Of a stretch of 64,000 nt of DNA, positions 1 to 13,430 are shown piece by piece. The notes beneath the pieces were generated by a model. That model made no database searches, was not told where the DNA came from, and saw only the letters and a program-made list of their open reading frames with translations. The position numbers and the translations under genes were made by a program. Each line of letters starts with the position of its first letter. Position 1 is the stretch's first letter. The stretch is from Scortum barcoo (taxonomy: Eukaryota; Chordata; Actinopteri; Centrarchiformes; Terapontidae). The stretch is taken from assembly GCA_023238725.1 (NCBI GenBank), contig CM041531.1:17134643-17198642 (forward strand). The letters are read 5' to 3'.

Positions 1-3000
1 TAAGTTGAAGAAATTAGAAGTATATGATAATAAAACATAAAATTCAGTGGGATATTGCATTCCTGTCATACAGTCAGTACTTTATTTGTGAGTGAGCAGG
101 AGAAAAATGAGGTGACGGGAGAAAGGGATGGATGCAGCAGCCATCTTCACCGGAGTCAAACCTGGGACGTTGCACCTCACAGTGGGCGCCATAACCCCTC
201 AGCCAGAGAGGTGTCCAGTTTCTGTCTTAATAAGGCAGCATAAAATGTGTTTCATAGCGGCACATTTCATAACCTGTAATCTTAAAAGTACAAGTTTCCC
301 ACCCACGGAGAAAGGTTTCTCCTCCAAAAGGTATATTTTTGAGGTGGATGCTGTTTGTTCAGGGTACATACATATGGTACAAATCATATCGCTTTAAATA
401 AACCTTGCTTATTTATGAGCTAGTCAAACCAGCAAGGGTACACTTCCTCTTGTGTGTATTATAACACTGATTAATGGGTGTACTGTCCCCACACGCTCAG
501 AGGTCACGACAGAATTAGGTGCCTTTCAGTGACATTTCTATTGACAGGAAAAGGGAAGAGTTTTCACTAATTTCACTATACATCTGGTCCGTTGGCTCTA
601 AAACACTACCAAAACTAAACTGCATTACCGTATACTCCATTCAGTAGCAGCTGCTGGTTCGACAATGCTGTGGTTTTAACTCAAGTGCATATAAAATGTG
701 CCTGAAATGTATCATACTGATGAGGCTTTCTCTTTTATTGATCTTTCACTGTGTTATTTTGGCTGAGTCATTTTTAGACAATCAAAGGAGACAACAACAC
801 TTGTTATGTTATAAATGCTTCTACTACTAAATAGTGATAGACAGTGGAAGTACTAAACACCATTAAATCAGGACGTTTAGGAACTAACACTGATGGATGT
901 AGGAGTTTAGGATGAGGTATTCTTTATATATGCATTTTTTACACTAGTAGACTGAATTGACATATGGGACAGAAATGATTGAACTGAACTGCAGATTTCT
1001 GGAAGTAACTCAGAACTCGCTCTTGTAAAATGAGGCGGTTCAGGCCGTTAGTGGATCTGATCAGGATGCCTCCCAGATGTCTTCTGATGGAGATATTCTG
1101 GGCATGTCCAGCTGGGAAAAGGCCGTTGGGGTAGACACAGAACACACTTGAGGAATTACATAACATATCTAGCTTTAAAGCACCTCATCATCATCATCGG
1201 GAGGAGGAGAGGATGCTGCTGACATCACTGCACTGTGTGGTGGTGTAGAGATTGAAGCAGAACAGTTGTGTGAAAACATGTCTTATATACTATGCTAAAA
1301 TGAAGCCTAATTCTACAACTATTTGGGTTATTTCTGGCTTTAAATTCTGTCTGTTTTCATGGATGATTATGGAGAAACATCACACTTCCTGGAGTCTAAA
1401 AGCAAAATGTCCTGAAGGTGCATTAAAAGGTTTACTTTCAAGTTTACGTTCTGTGAGATGACTTTAAAGAGAAAAAAGACATCCTTCAACCAAATACAGT
1501 GCGTGTTGAAACTTGCCAGACCGCCACAAAGTAAAGTGAAAATTATGGCCCAGCTTCATGATAAAAATAGAGGACTATTCAACACCTGAATTTCATCTGG
1601 TGAGCATGATGTCTTGGGTAGTTAAGACATTTGTCTCTTTTACAGATCCATTTGGGCCTAATGCAGCTTCAAGCTGAATAGACATCATTTTTGCTGTTTT
1701 CCATCTCCTCTGTGGAGCTACAATATACCCCTTCTTACTTGGGCTCTTCAAAGACAGCAGTGTGTGCTGTGTGTTTAACCTCTGTTGTTGAGTATAATAA
1801 AGTATGCAGCATTGTGCGGTTTTGTGCCGGTGAGAGTGTGATCCATGAAGGAGAGAGCATTATAAAACCATCATAAATGAAAAGAGGCTGCAGATAACAG
1901 TCCCTAAACACTGCTGCTGCTCTCCAACTATCCATAATCATTGAAGAAACGGTGCATTACACAGCGTCCAAACACAATACAGTGCAAACACTTGGTCATT
2001 TAACCTTGACTTAACATCTAATTCCACCTACAGAGGATAGATATTAGCTGTGTCATCCAGCGGAGAGTAAAGTAGAATGTGGAATTTGTTCTACTGTTTT
2101 ACCTGAGTAATTTTCCTCTTTTCCTGAGGAGAAAACTGAACACATCAAACCGCAGGCTGGCATCATTCAGTCTATTCTTATATTCTGCACTCATTTCGAA
2201 TTTGTAAACTTGTTTTACTAATTTCAAGTGCTATAATTTATTCTCCATTACATCATTTCAGATTATTTGTACATATCCCTTTTGCATTTTCTCCCTCTCG
2301 CTAAATTGTACTGCTGGTATTTTTAACGTCGACATAATGGTGCAATCATTTCTCATGCATTTACATTCTGGGTGAAGCTGCATTAGGCAGCTCATTTGAG
2401 CATTTGAGTAATTAGGTCAGCTCTACGGGGTCTCAAAGGCCAGATGGAATGCTTCACTTTATAATTTAGGCTGATGATTGTACTGTAATATAAAAACCAC
2501 CTAAAGAACAGCATCTAGTGGTGAAATTGTGAGATAAGTGTTATTTTACATGGGCTGTTTTGTCATACTTTGAAGATTAATGTTAAGATAACCGAAAAAA
2601 AAAGATTATTTTCCACCTTTTGATACTTACATACCATGTGTGCCCTGTTTCCTCTTGTGGCCCAAAAGGTCCCAACACAATACTCAAAATTCTCAATACA
2701 TAAGTATATTTGGGTACACAAAGACAACATAATACTCAAACTTCTGGGCACTATTCACTTGCTTTTCAGTTCAGCTGATTAAATAGCCGATGATGAATAA
2801 CACATGAATAACTCTGAATACAGGTTGCAGCGGCACAAACAATCATAAGTGTGGGGTGTGATTGTGGTTCAAAGAGCTCACATCGCAGTGTTTGGTTGTT
2901 GATTGGCTCTAATTGTGTGACTGAGCTGTGGGAGGCTGGCTTTAAAGGTGGCTGCCAGCAGCCTGGCAGTGCCAGTCCAGGCTGCAGATGAATAACAGAT

Positions 3001-5212
3001 GTTGGCTGACAGGCAGGACCATTTGTCATTTAACTGTCTAAGCAAAACAGGCTGGGGGGTGTCACCATAAGTCAATGTCAGAGGCTTGGACGGCAAGAAA
3101 GGGATCCAAACATTTCAATACTGTTTAACCCCTCTCGGCTCAGTAACATTGTGCCTCTCTTGGCTCAGTCATTGTGCCGCCGTGGCTCAGTGTGACCTGC
3201 TGTGTGTCTGCTAAACACCCCCGCCCTATCACTGCGGATGCTCGCTCTTCTTCTATGAGCCTGATAAATGGCAAGATGTCAAGTAGATCTGCATGTCTGT
3301 CCAAAACTGAGTTCGTGGAATTCATTTAGAAAGAGCTTGCTGAGCATTTATTGCATTGCACAAGAGCTGGTTTAAATATTTTCTTTCTTTTACTGTCCAA
3401 CTCCTGCCTGTTTCTATACTGCAATACAAAGAGGATTTCACTGCTAAGTTGTCATATTTAAATTGATTTTTTCTACCTCTCTCACCATCACTTCAGTAGA
3501 TGTTTTGAATAATATTACTGTCAGTCTGCTACGGCTTTCTGTCACCACCTGCGTAGAATAAACTAGCCTCACTGTGCAGGATGACACTGATATTTTAACA
3601 GTGCACTGATTTTTACCATGTTTTCAAGCACTTGCTTTCACAACACTGAGATTTACCACGGCAGTCTGAGCAATTGAAATGGAACCATAACTGTAAATCG
3701 TGATATTTTACTAGCGTGAAATGCTTATGCAGTTAAATTAAACAGCATTATGTTCAGTTCTTTCCCAGCCCCCACCTCTAATAAACAGATGCATTGCCTG
3801 GAGGTAGTTTGGAGCTACAGCAAATGCCAAATTGACCATTAATAGTCAACTATAATAAAAAGCTCTGTTGTCTCGTGATGAACTGTATTTTGGTTCTTTC
3901 ACTGGCGTAGTTTTAATAAATGTCAGAAAGCTAATACCAGACCAAAGCTGTGAAATGCATACATCTCTGGGTGGTTCATTTCTCCAGGTTGTTGGGGCGT
4001 GAGCTCGGTGACGGCATTGTTTTTGATGTTGTGCAGAGAATGATGGCTTCTTTTATTACCAGACAACAGCCCGACAAACATTCCTCATGTTGACAGGACT
4101 CCATATTCACCTCAGCGCTCTGGGGGCTCGGCTCGGCCATTTCTTCCACAGCTCAGCTCAAGGTCACCATCTCCACTGGCACGAAAGCTTTCTCCCCGTT
4201 GTTCTGTGCAACTGCAGCCAGATGCGCTTAACTACATTTAGACCCCCCCCACCCGACCCCACAACATGGTTGCATGTTATTTCCTGTCGCTGTCATAAAG
4301 CTGCCTGTGAATAACTGTGACAAAATCCCCACCGGGAAAAAAAAGCAACAAGACATCACGCCAGAGGAGCCATGATGCAAACAGCTGCATGCCTGCAAGA
4401 CGGTCGGCCCCCGGAGCCACGCAGACCACTGCATCAGTCAAATGCCTCCAACAGCTAAAACTAACCACAACTACCCCTCTGCTCCACCCCTATGAAATCT
4501 CCCCCAACCCTGCAAATATGAAAAATGAACAATATTATCACATCACAGACAGCTGTCAAAAGGATATTAATAGAATTCAATTGCAGAAGAGATTGGACAA
4601 AGAGATCCTGTTGTGTGTGGTTAATAAGAGGCCGGCTCTGACCAGGAGGCCAGCTCTAATGCGGAGTTATGAGGAATGTATGGAAGCGAAAGAGAGAGAA
4701 AGACATTCACAGTTTGGGCATTGATCTTGCACCATTATCCAGGGTGACATACAATGAATAAGAGATAGAAAGAGTGAGGGAAAGAATGAGCAAGAGAGAG
4801 AGTGAGATGGGATGACAGAGCAAACGAAGGTTAAAAAGAACTTTAATGAGAGGCAGAAAATGAGAGGGAGAGGCAGACCTCAGCAGCACATAACAGCTGG
4901 GAATTGATTGATTCCGGAGGCTTTCAGTTTGAGGAAAGTCTTTTGAACCTGTTTTTCAGAACCTCTCAATTTCCTTTATTAAATTAGTCACATTTTCACA
5001 AGGAAAATGAATTCTGGACATTCCAATAAGAGCCTCAGGGGATGATAGTGTATGTTCTTTTCAACACAAAGAAGCATAAAGATAGGGGCCCTATAAAGAC
5101 ATCACAGGTTAGGAATGCTGTTGGCAGCCTTTACATCTCCTCCGAATTATTATATATACATATTTTCACCATAAGACGTGGCATTGCTGCTGTCTCATAT
5201 ATGCACCATGAT
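1..5212. other. Intergenic, no gene seen
   Basis: Only short open frames without family motifs occur here. A GA-rich stretch lies at about 4686-4880. Nothing else stands out on either strand. Confidence 0.7.
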
Positions 5213-5777
5213 GTAGTTGAATATTTTGGGAAATAAGATAAGACGATTTTCATATCTGTATAATACATCTGAAGCTACAACCAGTGGATGGCTACCTTAG
5301 CAAGAGTGTTAATCGGGAAAGAGCTAGCCTAACTCCATCCAAACCTCTAAAGCTTGATTATTCCCACATTACAGCATATTTATTTTAATTTGTAATAATT
5401 GAAATATAAAAAAAGAAAACATCACAACCAGTACAAAAATAGAATTGTAAAAAATGGCAATTGATTGTCTTAATGAGGGGCTTTGTGTTAAACCATTTTA
5501 TGCTGAGGTCTTTTTTCTACTTCAGTTTTGACTTCAGAAAAAAGAGAAATATAACGTGCCAATTACTTAGCTTTAAAGGAGCTGGTCGGCTGACTTTGTT
5601 GACTTTGGTAAGAGCCAGACTAGCTTTTTCCCCCCCGTTTCCAGCCTTGTGCTAAGCTGATCCAGCTGCAGCGTTAACTTCATACCCGCATGCAGACGTT
5701 GGAATGACGAAACTTTTCATATAACTCCTGGCAAGAGAGCAAATGAGCATATTTCCCAAAACACTGAACATTTCCTT
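5213..5777 (+). mobile_element. Inverted-arm non-autonomous element (MITE-like)
   Basis: The left end reads gttgaatattttgggaaata, and the right end reads atttcccaaaacactgaac, an imperfect inverted copy. The match continues inward: cgaagct/agctacaacc-like, cttagca...cgggaaagagctagcct and ctctaaagct on the left pair with aggctgg/agactagcttttt and ctttaaaggag on the right. Arms are roughly 130-200 bp around an AT-rich centre, with no transposase. I recognise the family as a common teleost repeat. It is well diverged, and no target duplication is clear. Confidence 0.72.
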
Positions 5778-8700
5778 GAATGTTAGGGGGTTAACGAATT
5801 AATAATTTTATATTCCAATACCACAAACTGTGACATCAAAAATGACCAATTCATTTGTCTAATTAAACTGAACATTACAGCATTTGGTAAAAAAAAAAAA
5901 AAAAAGGTAAAAGGTATTACACTGGACTGCTTTTCACTTAAAAGGTGTTCTAATTGTGTATACAATATTAATGTGGTTTAATTGTAGGTTGTTACCACAT
6001 GTTTGACAAGGTTCCTGTTCATTAGCACATTGCCTGTTTTCTTAGAGTACAGATGGATATCATCCTAAGTGCCCTCATTTTTTAAATTGTTCCTCATTAA
6101 GCAGATGCAATTTATATGAATAGTACCTCTGAACCCCATTTGGTATGCTGGATTGCTTTCACTCTTCAATTGTTGAATGTAATGTTTCTTTGTGATATAG
6201 TCCTCTATTTAATTTAATCTGTGCTCAGCCTTTACATTGGGTTAATTATTATGTCCTGTAGCACTGGATCACTTGTCTTTTCCTTATCTTTCTGGGTTAG
6301 TCCAGGTCACGTGTTCTCCTCCAAAAGAATTGAACTTTTTCTCCCTGCGCCTCCTATAAAGGAGACAGTCACAGCATGGCGTCTTCAACTGCAGCAGCCT
6401 CTCTCTGTTCACCTTGCTTGCACTCATCTGACTTTGATGTAGATAAAGCTGGGGAAGTTTGAGAGATGCAGAGTCGTGTGAACAAGATCCCTGACCAGAC
6501 AAAGCTGGGGGAAGCCATTACAAGGCAGAGGTCAGCGCATCAAACTAAAGCCTTCATTATTTTCAACTTTTTCGGAAAAGATGTGCAAAGTTTAAAGTGG
6601 CTTGCTCTTCTCTTTGGCTCTAAAATAGCAAAATAACAACAACAAGCACTGGCAAATCTTCAAAATAAAAAAGGTTTTGCTGGAGTTGATGAGTGCTTGG
6701 TGAGACCTGTATGCAGGGCTAGGAGGGGTGAACTGTAGCATCAGTCATCATAAATATAAAACTAAACACACCCAGGTGAATCCCTGTAGCCTGTCATATC
6801 CTGAAAACAATGCAGTCAGAAAACATACTCAAGTCTGACTCTGATACCAGCAAGGGACTTCTAAACAGAATTTGCATATAAATATGCATAGAAATGAGGT
6901 TGGACATTAGTTTCAGTTTGTTCTTGAATGTAAGCAATATCTATTAGAGTGTTTAGCACTGGAAATGCAGGTTGATGGCATGTTTTCACAGGATTAAAAA
7001 AAGAAAACGAACAGTAGCATTTTAAATGTTTTTTTACTAGCAGGTCAGCATTATGTGGGCCAACATTACATTAGCATAGTTAGTTGTTGAAGATATACAC
7101 ACCATCATCAAAACTGAAGCTCATTCACTATTCAACAATACATTCAACCTATAAATAAAATTTGAGGAATCATCTCCACACATTGTCAGAGTCTTTATGT
7201 TTCTTCCCTTTTATCATACAAAAAAAGTTTTGTAGAAAAATCAAATCCACTGTGTTGAATGTTTTGAATGGTCGGATGTGTGTGGAAACTTTGGAAAAAT
7301 AAAACTTGCAGTATCACTCACCTAAATCTGCCGCTGATGTAAAAGCTTGCAGTGACTGGATACAGGTCTGAAAAATATTAATGCAAATTAAGCTACCGTC
7401 ATGTAATCATGTCAGTGGCTAAATCTGGACCTGTGTATGGTATAAATAACATGGATTCATGACCAGTCCCTAGTATGTCTTAATCTGTGTCAGTGAACTA
7501 AGCATCAAATAGCACTCCATGTCCTGAAAACTTCCTCCCAGCTCACTATTAAAGTTTTGATACTGAATTTTGAATTGCAGACTGCCACCTTCATTCTTCC
7601 CTCTTCTGAGTGGCTAGAAGCTAAGCTAAGGATGGAAACTTTCGAGACAAACAAATCAGATGTGCATGTTCTAAGATTGTCTATGTGTGTGTGTGTTAAT
7701 CCTGTTTCAAACTCAGAGCCAATCAGTGCTCCCTTCACTCAGTGTGGTCTCATTATTGAATGCTATACAGTTTCTCCTGTATGAGATAACAGGCAGGCCA
7801 ACAGGTAGATGAGCTTTCACTGGACAGCTCTCAGTTGTGGTGTATAAATGTGGTCTTTACTCAAATTCGAAATTCACTCTAGAATGATAATAATGATTTA
7901 AAAAATGCAAGATTAAATCAACTCTCATCTGTACTGACTGTGTGGTAAATGAGAGCAGTGATTGATTTTTCCCTCCTACTGGCAGAAAACTAATGAAATA
8001 TGTGATGTCTTACAAATGCTTCCATTATGTGAGACATCACCTTTTTCTCCATTTCCCAGGTGTCAGTAAGTGGTTTTCAGGCCTTTGGGAGCCATCCATG
8101 TCTCTCATTAGAAACTCAGTTGTGACCCTATCTTAAACATGTCGTCTGGAACCATGCATTACTTAAAGGCCTCATTGATTTCCAGCAGAATCACTAGGCC
8201 TCTGACAGTCAGCCAGGCTGATGAATCCAGAGGGCCCTGGACATCCGCCGACTCCAGGAGCCTCCTGCTGTTCAATTCCCTCCACATCAGCGCACCAGTC
8301 AATACCGCTTTCCATCGATAGGGCACTGAGGAGAGAGGAATGGGTTTTCATCACCTTAACTACCTGCTGCTACTGACAGCTGTCAGCGTCTTCAAAGATA
8401 AAATTAAAATGACAAAAAAAAAAACAACAGAGTACAGAGTACACTGAGAACAACAGATGTCAGCTCGCAAAGACGTCAACAGCCGTGTTTCCCATTAGCC
8501 AGGGGAGTAATTACTCGCAAGTGATTGGCCAATGACTGTGATCGAATCAGCAATTGATCATTGCTGATAGTGAGCAGACTAACAGCAGAGGAGTGCATCT
8601 CCTAACAAGATGAGCAACTGTTTACGTGCCTTGAACTGACTCAACCAATTAGGACTTGAGTTGCCTCCACCTCCAAACAATCAGAGAGAAATTTAAGAAA

Positions 8701-11700
8701 ACATCTTGACCGCCCCCCGCCCTTTTATTGTACCATGCTGGCGCGGAAGGGAAGTTGTGTGATTGCTGTTTTGTGCCTCTCTTTAAATTCACCTTGGTTC
8801 TGAGGTGCATCTATTAAATTAAAAACCCTGACTTGCTATGAGAGGCGAGCACTGTGTCTTGGTGTACACACAGAGTGCAACTGATTGGAGGAGAATGCCG
8901 CTGATGGAAAATCTGCCAACTGCTGAAGGAAGAAAGCAGTAGATAAAACGGGAGAGATGAATATCCCATCAGCCCCAGGCATGGGATTTAATTTTCCTCC
9001 ATGAGCATTTCTACTTCAGCTTGGGAAATTGATCATTTATATTCCCATACCAGGTAGAAAAGTGGAAGGGCGTGTGTGCACGGAGGTGCGCGCGCGTTTG
9101 TTTGTGTTTGAAATTCAATGTGTATGTGACTGAGGGAGAGAGCGGAGAGAACGCATGAGAGCATAACTAACCACACCGAGCCCAGAACAACGATTCACGG
9201 CGGCGATACAGTTGTTACTCAGTTAAATGATTCAGCAGTAACAGGATAAACAGAAAAACAAAACAAATATCAAACTGACAGTCGGTATCGTAGCCACAGA
9301 AAAAAAAAAAAAAAAAACAGAAACTGACAGGTAGATTAACGCTGTCCCACAGGCTGTTTAGCTCCAAAGAACAACATGATCATATTAATCATGGCTCCTG
9401 ATTGATAGCCACTCTTGTCTTGTCTTGTCTAGCTGACATTTCTACCATGCATCACATGCCGCATGGTGTATGCACACATGCTCTCCAGCTGCAGCGCATG
9501 TTCCATCACACTACATCCCATCTCTCAATCAATGCAGCTTTTATGTACAATAATACAGATATGCACACTATGCATTTAGCATGTTCAGTCATGTCCTTGT
9601 CAGCTTGTTGCTCATAAACAGACGTCACTCCTTGGTAGGCTCTGTGTACGGCGCTGTAGAAAACAATCTTTTCAGCCACGCACGGTGACATTAAGATCAC
9701 TTGACAACAACACACAAATACTCCTACGAGGCAGAACATGAAAACATATTTGCATTGACTCGACTACTCAGCTGTAATACCTTTGAAAGCTGTGGGGCCC
9801 TGCTGAGAGGCAGAAGTGCTCAGTGTAGGTTTGAGATAATGACCTTGTTTATTCTGTGGTTTAAAACTATTTTACTGCAATGGATGGAAAATAAATTCCT
9901 ATTTTGAACACCACAAACAGTGCTCTAAAATACTTGTTACTGCACTTGAAAAACATTTTAGTGCAACTTTAGTGGATGTGGCCTTTTGTTTTTCTGCCCT
10001 TTGGTTGTTGGAGCAGCAAGTGGTAAGAAGATGCAGCACAGAGCATTAAAATATTAACAAGAACAGAGCAATACAAGACAGGAATAATTGCGTAAGCACA
10101 TGCAATTGGCAAAAATGAAAACAGATTTTTAAAAAATTACTGCATTAAAAGAGGACTCACAGAGATGAAAACTTAATGAAAACTGTATATGCTATTTGAA
10201 CATACTGTTCGATATTAATTTATTCTGTATGAAGGTTTTACAAGAAAAAAAAAGTGTCTAGTGTGTGAAAAAGCTGAGTGTAGTTTGCTCATGCAAAAAC
10301 ATGTACAGAGCATTCATTTTTATATTTACTATCTGTTCACATTATCAAAAATCTGTTGGGCATTATGTCGGCTCTAACTCTTATTGTGGTAATTCTAACA
10401 TATTAAGGGATGAAGGAAGCATTAGTTCAGAGGAAACGTCCCCTAGAACAGCAATGGGCCAGAGAGGAGGATCTCCACTGATCTGGGTTTGGAGGGAAAA
10501 CATCTCTCTCTTTTTCTTTTTTTTTAAAGAAGCATAATTTGTCTCTGCATCTTGTGATTCCGATTCAAGTGATGCCCTCGGCGGTGGCTCCCATGAGAGA
10601 GGCTCCCTGGGAGCTGGGCTAATCAGATCGCTTCGTTCTAAATTAGACCTCCAGGGAATAAAATGCCCAAACAAACTGAAACATTAAGTGTGTTTCTCCC
10701 AACAAGGAGCGACGAGGAAGATTCCCCCTAAAGTGCTGCTGCGACTTCGACTTCCTTGTCTGCAGCTCGGTCTTCTCTTATCTTGTCCTGGAAATGTTTT
10801 TTGCTACATTTTTTTGTCCCCCTGTAACGTGCTTCTTTTTTTCTAACCCCTTAAAACACAGTCTGGTCTTGTCAGGCACAAACAGAACAGACTCCCACCG
10901 CTCTGGAGGTCCGGCAACAACAGCAGCCTCTCCAATCAGCTGTCTGTCATTCAGCGGCCGGTACAGACAGAGAAGCCGGCTTTCCACAATGCCACTGAGC
11001 ACAGAGGGAGCCGGCAGCACTGCTGTCTAACCCTGCCCGCTCAGACAAAAAGGTGTAATTAGCTGCTACAAATTGCAGGATCCTGTTTCTAATTATGTAT
11101 GATTTTTGCCCCCAAAAAGGGCTTACATATTAAAGAGGAAACTTGCCGTTGTAATGCATATATTAATGATGTCCAAAAGTTAGTTGTTAGAATTTATGCA
11201 GAACTTTGCTAAGTATCTTTGCTATGCTAATCACAAGGGATTCTGGACAACATGCAATTTGAATGAGATGTACTAATGACAGTGAGGTGGGCCTCTGCAA
11301 CGCCAAGGACCTTCAAAGACAGAAAAAACTAACAAGGCAGGCACATGAGCTGCATTATCCTATGTAGATGAATCATGTGTAAACTATGAAGCTAAACTTA
11401 ATGTGTTGATTTTCTTTTTCTTTACAAAACTGCAGTCATTTTTCTGACACGCAAGGAAACTGCAGCATTAATATTGCGGCGACATTCAAACGCGAGTTAA
11501 ATGAAACTTAAGTCCTCATCAGCAATGTCTGATTGAGTATTTCATCCCTTCATTTACATGAAGGGATGGTTCATTTAGATTGGAAAGGGAGATGCAGTCC
11601 GGCAGAACACCCATGTGTACAGTATATACCTCCAAAAAAAATAACAGCTCCACCTACAATTATGTGACAAGTGCTTTTATGAAGTCTTCATTTAATTCAA

Positions 11701-12339
11701 GTCTATTAAGTCTGTTTTTCTTATAATACTGGAACGGTACAGACCGGCCTAATCAATCATCATTGTATTCATTGCATACTGTATGTTAATAATGTATTAT
11801 GGGAAACCAATGATCCAATTACATTTCTGCTGAAATCTCTTGAGGCAGCTATTGTCGCTTCATAAACTGTTTTGAGTGTCAATCCATCTTGTTTGGTATC
11901 ATTACCCTACAAAAATATCATACTGTACATGTAACCTATTGGCTTCCATGATAGGATCCATATTATGTAGGCAGCATGAATAAATAGGGGCCCTTTGGAG
12001 ATAACTTGGTGAATTGTGAGCCATGGTACAGACATATGGAACAAAACATTGACATATTATGACCGTATAAAGTTGATCTGGTTAATGGCATTAACAAACA
12101 GATATTTTTTTACACTATTTTTGCTCTGAATCAACTCCTGAGAAAATATATCTGTATCTTTAGCCAAAAACTCCTTAGCAGCCAGTTGCTAGCTTTGTCT
12201 GTCTGCTGTTTGGTGATAGGCTGGTAGCCTGCAGTGACTTTATCAGAGTGTCATCATTGAAAATAGGTGCTTGCTGTGGCAAATGATGAGAGTGGAGTTT
12301 GCAGACCAGAAAACAAAACAATAAAGTGTTAAAAGAAGG
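5778..12339. other. Intergenic, no gene seen
   Basis: No coding evidence. It contains A-runs (5889-5906, 9300-9317) and a 26-nt hairpin at 11543-11568. Moderately complex stretches at about 8480-8720, 10560-10690 and 11040-11300 have AT-rich homeodomain-type sites (taattagct, ctaattatg, tatgctaat). These could be conserved non-coding elements, but this cannot be judged from one genome. Confidence 0.6.
11543..11568. repeat. Short perfect hairpin
   Basis: A 10-bp perfect inverted repeat (catcccttca / tgaagggatg) around a 6-nt loop. It is too short for a typical microRNA precursor, and no T-run follows it. Significance is unknown. Confidence 0.7.
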
Positions 12340-13430
12340 AAAAATGCTCCATAGAGCTGAAGATTTTATTATAAGGAACAAAAGCTTTCACAGCACACAA
12401 ACCATAGTAATTTCAATCAGTCAATCAGACTTCCAACAAGGTGATAATAATACAAAAGTGTATACCAAAACAACTAGAAAAAAATATAAAACAGATAGAA
12501 ATGATACAAGGGTTTAAAAATATATAGGATGATATTAATCATGATAAAATACTTGATAAAATAAAATAGAATAAGAAATTATGGGATAAATGCAATTAAA
12601 CGAGTGATTAAATTAAAATAATATATATATAATATTAAAATAATTATAAAATAATTATAAAATAGAATTAAAATGTACAACACAAATACAGTAAAATAAG
12701 TGAACAAGATAAAGTAAATAAAGTCTAATCAACATAGTTAATCAAAAGCCATGCTAAAGAGGTCTGTTTTAAGTTAACATTTAAAGATTTCAACACTTCC
12801 AGCTGCTCTCAGATCCTCAGGCAGACTGTTCCAGCAGCTCAGGGCATAAAAGCTGAAAGCTGCCTCTCCAAAGGTTTTAGTCCTGCACTTTGGAACAACA
12901 GACTCATGCCTGAGGACCCGAGGAACCATACTCGTTCATACACCCTCAGTATTTGAGACATATATGCCAGTATAAGATCATGAAGCGCTTTAAAAACAAG
13001 CTTATGTATTTTAAAATCAATATGGAAACTGACAGGCCAACCAATGTAAGGATTTTAACACAGCTGTAATGTGTCTCTCCTTCTGGTCCTGGCACAGGCT
13101 GCAGGGCTCTGAATCAGCTGTAGCTGATTTATAACTTTTTCAGTAGACTAGATAGAAGAGCATTACAGTAGTCCAGCCAGCTTGATCTAAAAGCATGCAT
13201 TAGTCTCTCTGTGTCAGACTTTAGCTATGTTTGGTTGATGTGATACAAAGAAGATTTTGTAACAAACTCCACATGAGCCTTAAAGTTCAGATCTGCATCA
13301 CAGACCACACCAAGATTTTGTGCATGTTGGCTTGGGGTAAGTCCAAGTGAATTTAATTTAATGACCAATTTCTCTCTCTGAGCTTTAGAACTGTTGGAAC
13401 CGATAACTTGACTTATTGCTAATATTGATT
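12340..13430 (+). mobile_element. Degraded teleost retroelement copy, AT-rich head
   Basis: After an AT-rich head (gaagattttattataagg, many aataaaa units) come diagnostic phrases: aaaagccatgctaaagaggt, cagatcctcaggcagactgt, tgttccagcagctcagggc, catgaagcgctttaaaaaca, gcattacagtagtccagcc and gatctgcatcacagaccaca. I recognise this order as a very common teleost interspersed repeat, probably from a non-LTR retrotransposon. No open frame survives. Edges are approximate. Its relative is at 29160-29460. Confidence 0.75.

Noticed and set aside
4317..4724. 135-codon plus-strand open frame
   Set aside because: Composition like surrounding DNA and no recognisable motif. It ends in a GA-rich stretch.
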